Below are positions 47,643 to 58,898 of a stretch of DNA of 64,000 nt, in pieces. A model generated the notes under the pieces. It searched no databases. It had not been told where the DNA came from and saw nothing but the letters and a program-made list of their open reading frames with translations. How positions within the stretch are numbered: the first letter of the stretch is position 1; every line of letters begins with the position of its first letter. This DNA comes from Streblospio benedicti (Eukaryota; Annelida; Polychaeta; Spionida; Spionidae): NCBI GenBank assembly GCA_019095985.1, contig CM032666.1, positions 64,709,384 to 64,773,383 on the forward strand, given 5' to 3'. A program made the position numbers and the translations under genes.

Positions 47643-50134
47643 ATGAGCAATGCTACTGAGGAAGATATTGTGTACAGGGAGGGTATTGTGTATCTACATC
47701 AATCTCCGCGCACAAATGCCAGACAAACTCTCCACCTTTCACCCTTTTGCATTAAATTGGAGACATGGATGAGGCTAAACAGCATACGCTATGAGGTACA
47801 TGTATGTCTGTGATAAAAGCAGCAACCATGCAACAGTATAAAAGAAGTTAATCGTTTTATAAAATGGGTTCGTTTTGATGATGAAAGTATATACCCCATT
47901 TTCAGTGTCAAATGTGTTCTTTTTATTAGACTTCAGCTTAACTATTTTTTGTTTGTGAAACTACGAGTACTCCAGTTTTTGTGTGGAACTCACTTACAGC
48001 CTATTTATCATGACAATACTCGGGGTGTAAGAATATTGTTAACATTGCTTGTTGTGAACATTTAAGGGTAGCCTTAAACTCACTTTACACTATAGGGAAT
48101 TCCACCTACGTAGCTCTACGTGCACTGGCGAACTGGCAAATTCGTCAGGAAATTTTGAACATGTTCAAAAAATTTGAATGAACATTCAGTTTGGTTAAAG
48201 TTTTCTTCAAATAGTTATGCTACGTCTACGGATCGCAGAACATTCGCATACATAAGCAACACTTCGTTTGCCTTAGCAACTTGTCGTAACATGCATTTTT
48301 ACTACTTTCAATGCCGCCACAATACGCCCAAGTTGACGACGTTACATAATACGTACAGATGCGTTGCACGGGTTCGTTCATGATCGCTCAAGTGTAAAGC
48401 GGGTTTTAACGCAAAATGGCCCAATGTTTTTACAACACCGTATACTTAGTATTGTTTTCTACTCTCTGCTTCTGGAGAATGAATAATTTGGCATAATGAA
48501 AATAGTTTTACATGTTTCTTTTCCAGACAGTAAATTACATTCCTCAACAGTCCCCAACGGGGCAAATCCCATACATTGTGTATAACAGTGTGACTTTGGC
48601 AGACAGTGGACTTATCATCGATCATCTCATGCAGGAGTTCAAGATTGACCCCACGGAGGGGCTCACTTCTGAACAGCAGGGCATCGGACGAGCTATTACA
48701 CAGGTCAGGCCATGGAGCTATTGAGGTTCTGAATTCTGAAAGACAGGACATGGCTGAGTGTGTATATACATAGATGATTGCGAGATAGTGAAAACATTGG
48801 TATCCAACTAATGTGATAAAATGATGGTATGTGTGGGTAAATGTCTATTTGGACGTACAAAGATGAATTCACTTATTTCAAAGTATGACGATTGGCACAC
48901 TGACTAGTTCGTTATTTCAGATGACTGAAGAGTCCATGAGCTGGACCGTTTTCCACTTCCGCTACGTCCAACACATGGACCAATACTGCCGCTTTGTTTA
49001 CTCGACCCCAAACCCAGAGAGGTTTAAGACCCTCATGAGCGAATATGTGCGTGGTCAACAAATCTCTCACTACACTATGAAATACTAGGATAGCATTTGC
49101 TGTTTATTAAACTTTTTGATAACATAAACTTGTTATATTCATGAGTACTAACTTGCAACCTGTCTACTGGTTAGTGAGAATCAATATCATCTTCCAAAAT
49201 CTAAATCATCTTCGAAGTATAATATCATTTCCATGAATTTGACGACAATTAGGTCTCTTATCAACACCAATGTACATTGATTATATAATACTTTTAATAT
49301 CTTGTCATATCATTAATTGCAGTTTGCTAAGAGAGCAGATGCTCATGGTATAGGCAGAAAGACCTCCGAGGACATCGCCAAGATCGGGAAGAAGGACATG
49401 ACAGCCCTTGCGCAGTGTCTGGGGGAGAAGCCATTCTTCTTGGGGGACAGACCCACCGTGGTTAGTGTCCAGAACACGCGAGTAACTGTTAAACCTCTTT
49501 ATGACACGAGTATTACATATATATGTTTAAAAAGCACTGGTAACTCAATTCAAAAAAGCAATGCCATTGAAGTAAAACATCATCTCATACGCCAATAACC
49601 CTTTAAGCACCATATCATAAGATACAAAAAATGAGTTATTCAATTGGCCATGAAGCCATTATACATAGTTTTAGGTCATATCTGGTTCGACCAGGACTTA
49701 ACGTTTCGATATTCTATTTAGCAGTTGCTGTTCCATTCCTTTTTCTCAACATATATGTTAGCATACGAGTGATTTAATTAGTTCTCGCCGTCAGGTGGAC
49801 TGCTCCATGCTGTTTCAGAACACCCTGTATTTACCTGACCTCCCTGTTTCTCCATTAGGTGGACTGCTCTGTGTTCGGGATGCTGTCTCAGATCGTGCCG
49901 GTTGACATGCCGTACCCCCACAAGGCCGTGCTGACGTCGGAGGCCGGCGGCAGAAATCTGGTGGCCTTCGTGGAGAGGATGAAGCAGGCCGCCTGGCCCG
50001 ACTGGGACAAGCTCGTCAACAACGAACCCTGTGTGATGGATATAGCAAGAATGCTGTGTGATTTGAATTTTATGATGCACACAAATTTTACCTATCTGAT
50101 AAACACATTCGTCAATTATCGGCTAATGTCTTAA
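47643..50134 (+). CDS. fax-like GST-fold protein, paralog D with altered C-terminus (five exons)
   Basis: Exons 47643-47795, 48527-48703, 48921-49046, 49323-49460 and 49859-50134, phase 0 throughout, give 289 residues. Exon 1 (MSNATEEDIVYREG, LSPFCIKLETWMRLNSIRYE) is close to C and keeps the SPFC cysteine. The second half of exon 2 (FKIDPTEGLTSEQQGIGRAI) and exon 5 (VFGMLSQIV, FVERMKQAAW) follow B. Where B reads GAACCCTTTCCTGTGTGA, D reads GAACCCTGTGTGATGG: five bases are missing, the usual stop is out of frame, and about 34 new residues (CVMDIARMLCDLNFMMHTNF onward) follow NNEP. The new TAA overlaps an AATAAA at 50133-50138. It could be a functional variant or an early pseudogene; all splice sites and the rest of the frame are intact. 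Confidence 0.87.
48078..48405. mobile_element. 328-bp TTAA-flanked MITE in gene D intron 1
   Basis: Left end ACTCACTTTACACT and right end AGTGTAAAGCGGGTT are inverted repeats. TTAA stands at 48074-48077 and 48406-48409. The matching intron of gene C reads through this place without it (GTAGCTCAAAAATAGCC, near 41800), giving a paralogous empty site. Confidence 0.7.
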
Positions 50135-50270
50135 TAAAGGTATACATTTCTATTGAACGTTTCCAGGTAGGTACTTAGTGTGACGTCCAAAGTTGTGACG
50201 TATGTTTATTTTCAAATTCCATACAGTGTAACCTACAATTAATGCCACTTAAATACAGAGAGCATCTTAA

Positions 50271-50824
50271 GTCACTGTCACATAGAAAAAAAAACGATAA
50301 AATACGTATGTAGGACGTACAAATGTTTTAGTGTTTTCTTGATACGCGGGGCTCCATGAAAAAAATGACAAAAACTTCAAGCAGATTTAACAGGATTGAT
50401 ACACGGATAATACACTTACAAAACACAGATGACACACGGATTGTCCACGTACAATCCACATACACTCACGCAAACATGATATTTTGATTGCAAAGTACTG
50501 AAAAAACAGCACAGATGAACATGGGATAAATATCGGTATTGCGCGGACGTTTTACGGACAATGTACGTTTGTATCACTGTAATATCGCGTACAGTCCACG
50601 CAAAATATGAAAATCCATCCTTGCAAATACTTTTGAACATTCCAAAAGGATTAGCGCGGACATCTCGACCCGTGAAATCACTCCACGTAATTCGACGTGT
50701 AAAAAACGGACTAGGCACTGATGGTCGGCGTATCTCCACGGATGAACCACGGATAAACCACGTACGACAAAAATCTATCCGTGGTACATACGTGTTTCAT
50801 TCGTTTTTTCTATATGACAGTGAC
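50271..50824. mobile_element. TTAA-flanked MITE, tandem copy 1
   Basis: Begins GTCACTGTCACATAGAAAAA and ends with the inverse TTTTTCTATATGACAGTGAC. TTAA is at 50267-50270 and 50826-50829. The inverted repeats run about 40 bases (through CACGTATGTA). The interior is rich in CACGGAT and CACGTAC motifs. Confidence 0.8.
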
Positions 50825-50830
50825 TTTAAT

Positions 50831-51388
50831 GTCACTGTCACATAGAAAAAACGGATGAAACACGTATGTAAGATGTACAAATGTTTTGGTACGTGTTTTC
50901 TTGATACGCGGGGCTCCGTGAAAATAATGACAAAAATCTTAAGCAGATTTTGCATGAATGATACATGGACAACAATACACTTACAAAACACAGATGATAC
51001 ACGGATCATCCACGTACACTCCACATACACTCATGTAAACATGATATTTTGGTTGCAAAGTACTGAAAAACCTAGCACAGATGGATATCGCATAAATAGC
51101 GTATTGCGCGGACGTTTTACGGACAATGTACGTTTGTATCACGGTAATATCACGTACAGTCCACGTACGATATGAAAATCTATCCCCGCAAATACTTTTG
51201 AACATTCCAAAATGATTAGCGCGGACATCTCGACCTGTAAAATCTCTTCACGTAATTCGCCGTATAAAAACGGACGAGGCGCTGATGGTCGGCGTATCTC
51301 CACGGATGAACCACGGATGAACCACGTACGACAAAAATCTATCCATGGTACATACGTGTTTCATCCGTTTTTTCTATGTGACAGTGAC
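50831..51388. mobile_element. TTAA-flanked MITE, tandem copy 2
   Basis: Same orientation and length as 50271-50824, and very similar throughout. It shares the central TTAA and ends at TTAA 51389-51392. Its outer ends are slightly better preserved (TTTTTTCTATGTGACAGTGA). Confidence 0.8.
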
Positions 51389-51392
51389 TTAA

Positions 51393-53707
51393 CAAGACAA
51401 AAACAATTGCTGATTCCCAACCCTCATAATAAAAATATTAAGAAAATTAAATATTCATTATACTATAACATTCTACATCACATCTTGCAAAATGAATTAT
51501 CAAATACAAGCATACAAAATAGTATTAACGCAAATATGTTTTGTAAAAACGTCGACCTCTCGTAGAGAGTGCAATCTCATGCCATGTATATAGTGTGACA
51601 AACAATGTGCGACGATCTCAAATGTCCAAGAGATTTTACTTTAGATTATGTTTGCACAATATAAGAAATTATAAGTTACCTTTTTTATTTTAGAATTTTC
51701 TACATCTTCAATATTTTTTAACTAAAAACTTTATCATAGCAATACATACTACAGTATATTCTTTTAATATATTATGTTAGCAATTGTTCAGAAATGCAAT
51801 GACTATATAGCGGACTTTGGCTTTGATTGGGGGTGGGGGTCACTCAACTTTTTAAAATGTTGGTGGATGGTCGGGTAAAAATTGATTATCTAAAAGTGGG
51901 ATGATACTGAACTTTTTCTTCGAGCCTACAAAAATGGACGACACCCCCCCGGTATTGTTATTTATGATTGTTCCCTAACAAGAAACAATGTTAGCTTTGC
52001 ATAGGATCTCCAGTGGCAATGGCCAGCTTAGTTCCTGACTATAGAGTAATTCATTGTAAGTTGCACTGGAATAGGTAGGCCTGTTATACACAAAGCGTGC
52101 AGGCTGTTTTGTTTATTAGTCACTATAACAACTTGTAGGAGTTGGGACTCAGTACTAAGATAGCCATTATGTCTCAGTTCTCGATGGTTGCTGGTACGGT
52201 CAGCCATTGGGCTGTCAACCGATTATCCTGAAGAGAATAGGCCCTCAATCGTTGTTCCACAGGGGCAATCATGTGGCTCTCCTCCCTAACGGTGGACTTC
52301 GTCCCACATAGCCGCGGGTAAGGGACGCTCAAAGCACACATTTCATGCACTGATGCGAAATCCTCCACCAGGAGGCCTTTCGAGAAACCCAGGAGTTAGA
52401 CACTACCTACACAGTGAAATGAAATTGAAACCAATGATACGTGTATTCGTGGTGGTCTCTGGCTTTGTTTGTTTTTAATTGCATTTACAGAAAATTGTGA
52501 TTCAACCAGCAGTCTCAGATTGCTAATCGCTTATTACACGTATTATGGTCAGTGTTACTGGATATAGACTCTTATATACTTAAATTTCCCTTTTTAAACA
52601 ACGAATCCTTGATCTAATCCTCAATTGTTCATTCATGTGATTCTTGACCGTTTGCTGTAGGATCATTGACTGACTGCTATAATCTGATTTTTCCGCTGTA
52701 GTAATTTATATAAAGATCTTCACTGTCTAATTAGTATAAACTAGCGTATACCTGTGTCGCATGCCCTATTTTTGAAGTGAGCACTGCCACCACCCCACCC
52801 CCGCCCAATATTCAACAATAAAATAATATTCCGTGCATCATTGGGGTCTGCAGCAGCTGTATTTTCAAAAATTGCATGGTAAGAAAAAGACTTTACATAA
52901 TTCACATAAATTATTAATCAACCAAGACATATATTACAAAAATTTATTTATGTTAATTTATACAAAATATTTGCTAAATGCAGCATTATACCATCAAAAA
53001 ACATACAACCATTAAAATATATCACACGAATATATATAATAAAAATATTGTCATTTTTTACTGAAAACTTGGTGATTGTCTGTAAACATTTTATATGATT
53101 AATTATTGATATGTTTGTATTATTCTGCACCATTAACTGTTGGTATATAACATTCTTATATTCCTTTTGAATTTATTGTAAAGTAGTCTGTGTTCTTTGG
53201 TTCATCTTCTGCTGTTCTATGATAACTTCTTCACTGATCTTTGCATGGCATGTTCCTATTGAATAGAAAGAAGAACTACTTTTGGAAATCTAGACAACAG
53301 AATATCACTTTAGTTCACATAGCATATTGCTCATCATACAAGCGCGCTGTAAAGCCAATTAATATAATTTTTAACTAAACTTTGATATGGACTGTGATAT
53401 TTTACTATGCATTTTATGCGAAATAAACTGATACAATACAGTATGTCAAATCAGTCACAATTTGCAAACATGTACATATGAATTGGTGTCAAACTCTTCA
53501 CTCACGTGCCGCTTTCAACAACAGTTTCGGATTATATGATAATACTTTGAGTTCGATAAAATTGCTAGGATCCCAAGGTCTAATCATCCTTCTCAATTCA
53601 GTGACAATGGTGATTACCAAGAAGCGAAATACATGGACACAAAAACTAAATATAAAACATTTTAAATTTATACCGAAATAAAACATCTACAAACCTGTGA
53701 AATGAGT
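51393..53707. other. spacer between gene D and the Ly6-like gene
   Basis: AT-rich with no supported gene. 51960-51975 (TTTATGATTGTTCCC) resembles the right end of the MITE at 60404-60689, so a related fragment is likely. 52140-52400 is GC-richer, with a 64-codon minus frame lacking motifs and splice borders; it may be an unrecognised repeat. Confidence 0.4.
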
Positions 53708-56700
53708 CTACTGTCTAATGAAGACGGCAACAGCTAGCGTGGTGATCAAAGCCAGTAGGCTGGCGGCGATCGAGCTTGCGGCGTTGCAGCTGTCTCCCTC
53801 ACAGCAGTCGATCACCCCACCTGTACCGACTGCAAAGCAATCATGAACTTCTAGTTAGTCCGAAACATCGTCTGAACAAAAAGAATGTTATTGGCTATGT
53901 ATACAACAAATATGTATTAAATACCAAAAGTGTGATTCCCCATTGGAGACTGAACGATGCTTAAAATGGCGGTTTCGGTCAGATAACGAAGTTTCACATC
54001 TGAGGTGTCTTAACATATACTTACTGAGTATCCTGGTCATTCCACTGAGATGGATAATGGTAAGATTATGGGTAATAAACTAAAGTGGGTTGACAATACG
54101 CATGCATCAGCCCTTCTTTAACAGAGATATTGGTTGGTTTAAGCTACTAAGAGTGAGTGTGTGACAATGTGTTGAAACCCAAGACGGGAAGACACCAACT
54201 GAAAGGTTATAGGTCTGCTGCATAATAAAAATATATACGTGAGGTTTTACTTTACGATTTGCCCCAAGTTATACACATTGGCTGATTGCAGAATAAAATG
54301 TCATGCTATTGAAACATATGTAGATACGTACATGCGAGTGCGGATTGGGACTGACATCCGGTTGCGCATGTTCGTGAGGTTGATACTTCACTGTCCAACA
54401 GATACGCCGTCGTTTTCTGTAAAACACATAAGAAATAGATGATGACACAGATGATAAGAATGACTATAGGAAAAACTGCATGCATTCCCAGTAGAATTAC
54501 AGATTTAATACATTTTCGAGGTTATAATTGTGTACAACCGGTGTAAAACTATCATATAGACTGAAGACGACATTAAAGGTCGTCATCAATTCAAAGTGAG
54601 GCAATTAGCCAGCTAAAACCTTCTGGATGATGATTATGTTGCAATATTTACTTGGTCGTGTTTTAGATATATGCGTCCATGTACTGACAGGATCCGAACG
54701 TATTGTTTGGAATAAGAACAGAGTTATACAATGAATAGATAATCAGTAAAGTAATGCAAGAGGCCAACGTAAACTTTGTGTATTCATTCAATATTGATTC
54801 TCCCCCTATGTAAATACAAGGAGGGGCGAAAGGGACCGAAATTCCTTACTTTCATAGAACTTTGGCATGTTCGCCTGCCCCCCCTTCTGAAAACCAAGAT
54901 CAGACAGTGGTTCCTTCTAGTAACAACTGCAAGCCTCCAGCAACTGTCGTCACCCAGTGAACTCATAACATTAACGGGTAACGGAGTGTATTCAAATATT
55001 CTATTATATATTAAAAACAATTTTTACGTATGGGTATAGTGTACTTCTGTTGCACTATTCAAAAAGCCTTTAGTAGAAGACCGGTGTCGAATTCAGCAAA
55101 AAATTTGGCAAAAAGATAAGATAAGATAAATTTTATCTAAAGTTGATATGTATATGCAACAATAAACACAAGCTCTATAGAGCTTTTGATCGACATGCAA
55201 TAACAAGTGATCGACTGGCCAGCCTAGCCCGGCTTACCGAGCAGTGTGTAGAGCCTTCGGGACACTCGATCGCTGCGCTCGCCGAGGCGGCGCTAAATTC
55301 GAGGCGGGGGCAGTAGCCAGTAATGGACTCGCACGTGAAGCACGTGAGGCCGACACAGCAGCCTGAAAGTAGACGTCGTCGTTCTCAATAGCAAGGCCTG
55401 GTACAAATAAGCGTGTGTGGATTATTACATGATCACACTGCCTTTACAAGTCCATGTCACGATATTAACCCGTGCGTTAGACCTACCTAGTCGCGCCGAT
55501 CTCGGCCGAGGTGCCAAAAATTCAAAAATCGCGTTGTATCAGGAATAAATGACCAGGATCCTGGTCATTTGTTCCTGGTCATTTATTCCTGGTTGTAATA
55601 ATACTGCATGACATTTCGGCAGTGGGGCTCCTGATTGGTTGGGTTTTGGAAATGAGTTCCGCGCATATTAGGCCGTGAGATGTGACAATGCATACACATG
55701 TAACTGTGTACTTCGTTTTGGAGAGCTGCTGGCTGGTTTGATGATTTTTTATATCTTATATGTACCCAGGGACTTTGTCTACTGTGCCACAGAGTTTACA
55801 CAACTGCGTTGTTTAATTTGAAGACATTGCACCCCCAGTTATGTGGCAATATAATGTATAATGCTAAAGAGCTAAGTGATGTGGGCCTAGTTTTGCTGAG
55901 TGAAGACATTGTTGACTACAGAGTAACGCAGAAAAGATGACGCACACATAAATAAACACGTGAAAAAAGTGCAAAAAGCGTGACATCTATATTACATTTG
56001 ATACGTCTTGATTTGTCTACATCATGAATATGTGGCATCGTCATATCTCACGGCAATATATACGTTGTACATAGCCGTGATGTTTTGCCAGGTAAACAAT
56101 AAAATATGTATGCTACCGGAAAATCGCCATTACAGCGAAGCAAACCAGTGGCGTAGCCACTGTAACGCACACAACGCAGTGCGTACACATTGATTTATTG
56201 ATTTTCTACCCTAAAATGACGCATGGTTCGCGTAAAACTGCATTCACTATCACTGGCGTGAAAAAATTTAAGTTATCTGTTGTCCATTTTGATAAACCTT
56301 AACACAGTTTCAATAAACAGCATTGCGTAAAAAGCTTGAGCATACGTGTGTACGTTTGCCGTCACAAAGCATATGATGGATGCGAGGGCCACGTGCTTTC
56401 TGATACAGGTAAATTAAAGTGTGTCCGTAAAATTAACCAGTATATACAATGATATGTATGGATGGAACACATATAACCGCTGATTGACCAATACTAATTA
56501 TACAAGTGTAGGACAGATAGTAACTGACATAGCAGCCAAAAGACTACATTTATGGTGGTTGTTTTCCTTATAGAAAACAATATGGATCTACCAATAGCAA
56601 GCTATATAGATCTTTTGATCTTTTTGTCAACAGATTGCCCAAAATGCAACATTTTTTACCCAAGTTTCAAAAATTTCTGGCAGAATACCGCTAGAAGCAC

Positions 56701-58803
56701 CCCCCCGATGAGCTTCGTTCGCTGCATTGCCTTTGGCACTGTTTTTCAATTATAGGTGTGCATACACATCAGCAAAATCCTGCCTACGCCACTGCAAACA
56801 TTCTTCGTATATATATATACATTAGCCTCTGTTTGTTGTGGAGTCAGACAGCAACGAACGATCGCATATGAAACTTATTATTAATTAACGAGAATGCAGA
56901 AGAGTTCGATATAATAGTGCTGATTGTTTGTTTAACCTATCCGGGAAACAAAATTATGCGATTGAGCAACATATGGGCAATTATGTATTCATCAGTAGTA
57001 CTAGGTTTGCAATGCATTAATATTGAAGTATGTTTCAAAGACGGCATACAATAAAACAATATTGCCATTATCATATAAGTAATAACGATACTTTTTCTGT
57101 ACGTTTTCATCATTGATGAATGCGGATCCTGCTCCAGTGCAATGATCTTCTGTTTATAGGCCAGAGTAGACACATCCACTCACCTGGCCTGAACTGGTCT
57201 CGTAACTAGTGGTGAGAGTATTGATGAGATAAACATCAGGTCTTTTGTATACCGGTTCTATAAAAGCAGTCGGCTAAATTTATGAAAAACATTCTTTGTC
57301 TTCATTCACGCCAATACTGTAGCTTGTGTGGGTCATTGCAAAGGACACGATCGAGTTGGGGTAGCAGGTGAAGAATGGTGCATACTCCGGGCATTATTAG
57401 TTTATTCAAAATGATCCTTTAGATCAATACACGGCCACTTGTATGACCTTCGTGTTCTCACCTAACCCGGCCCAAAATGTGTGGTAGGATAAGCGCAGTG
57501 GACGGTGCATGGTCCCAGTTCTGTTTTATCATTAACGATTTTTTTATTTTCATTTAATTCATATATATTAATTTTTATTTATGCAGCGGCCAAAATCCCT
57601 GTTGTCGCATCAACAATTTGTGGTGGAAGTGGCTGTGTAACAAGATAAAGATGTAAAAAATGTACATTATATATGTACATTATATACATAGTAGATAAAA
57701 CTCCTTACAGACGTGCATGTACATATACTTGCTAGTTTTTGCCAAAACAGTAAATGTCTTTCTGGAGAGGTTGACGCACTATATCTATAGACATTCCAAA
57801 GCTTCCACGTCAACAAAACAAATATGTTCGGGGTAAATGGAAGCTATTGGAAAATGCCGTTAATGTTTACCGTTCGCCTGGAAAAAAGCACCTTAGACAT
57901 GAGTGAATCTCGCCTATAGGTGGTGAACTAAACTTGTGCCAACTAGTTGTCAGTAAAATTTTCAAAGATGTTCAAAAGTTTGTGACAAATAGGGGAGTGG
58001 GCCTGGCTGAGACACTTTTCAGTATTTTTCAATTTTCTGATAAATAGTTATTTTTGTGATAATTTTGTTTCGGCACATATTTCTGTTAATGTGCTGACTT
58101 GAGGTACATTTTCACAATCGTAGTATTGAACCATTTTCTAAATAAAAGATTAAATCGGGTCTACACCAAGAATGCTTCAACCAACCCTGGGACGGGGCTG
58201 GTTAATTCACACATTGAGTTTGGTTGAGACATTGTTTTATAAGCATTATTCAGGAAAAAATATTGCATAAATACTTATGGATCACGTGCAGTAAGTAAAC
58301 AGGGAAGATTGCTTGTGTGTTTTCCTTCTTCCCAGTGAGCGCTACACGTGTAGTATATATTTCAATTTGTGAGCTCAAATGTCAATTAACGAAGGGCCTT
58401 GGGTCATTCTACCTACAGTTCTAGCATACAAAATGAATATTAAAGCGAAACAATATAAATTCTACCGTAACTTTTTAACTCGTCATAACACGGATTATTT
58501 CTGCGATAAATTTCCATATACTTCTATAGTTAGCACCTTTACCCAATTCGCGTATTTGAATTCGTTGTGGTACAAACTCCTTGATGTGTGAGGCCTTTTT
58601 AAGTCGTCTTACACCTGAGGGAATTGATTATTGCACCTGCGGACTCTGGCAAGCAGGTTTTTTTTACTATAAATCTTTTCATGTATAGCTTATTACTTCT
58701 GAATTAATCGTATGAAAACCTAGTGCATATTATCTACGTTTGAAAAGAAAGATGACTCACCTAGGAGCGCGCAAAGCACGGCGAGACTCATCAGTGTGTT
58801 CAT
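53708..58803 (-). CDS. Ly6/uPAR-like three-finger GPI-anchored protein (four exons)
   Basis: Exons on the minus strand are 58803-58761, 55362-55238, 54416-54332 and 53829-53708 (phases 1, 0, 1), giving 124 residues. Layout: signal peptide (MNTLMSLAVLCALLGCCVG); one LU domain (LTCFTCESITGYC, ECPEGSTHCS, RTCATGC and the hallmark VIDCCEGDSCN) with the ten cysteines of the family; then a hydrophobic tail (AASLLALITTLAVAVFI) with only Arg-Gln after it, the pattern for GPI-anchor addition after the small residues NAASS. Ly6 proteins sit on the outer cell surface and modulate receptors or cell contact; the target is unknown. Each exon is short and none would stand out alone; the fit of all three phases and the cysteine spacing support the model. 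Confidence 0.88.
56146..56794. mobile_element. 649-bp MITE with CAGTGGCGTAG ends in the Ly6-like gene's first intron
   Basis: Starts CAGTGGCGTAG and ends CTACGCCACTG. CAAAC stands directly on both sides (56141-56145 and 56795-56799), a 5-bp match that may be part of the target duplication. CAGTGGCG-type ends occur in hAT-like elements, though hAT duplications are normally 8 bp. No transposase frame. Confidence 0.7.
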
Positions 58804-58890
58804 GGTGGCGGTGGACGGGGCAGGCTGAACTGGAGCAGAAGCAAATGCGGCAGCAGGGCGGGTATGGATCCATGGTAGCCATGGTGTATC

Positions 58891-58898
58891 CTTATATA
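58891..58898 (-). promoter_or_regulatory. TATA box of the Ly6-like gene
   Basis: On the minus strand TATATAAG lies about 90 bases upstream of the start codon at 58803, which would put the transcription start near 58865 with a 5' UTR of about 60 bases. Confidence 0.55.

Noticed and set aside
50416-51565. Frames of about 75-117 codons in both strands
   Set aside because: They come from the inverted and tandem structure of the two TTAA-flanked MITEs.
52174-52368. 64-codon minus-strand frame as a gene
   Set aside because: No signal, domain or splice partner; the GC-rich patch is more likely an unrecognised repeat.
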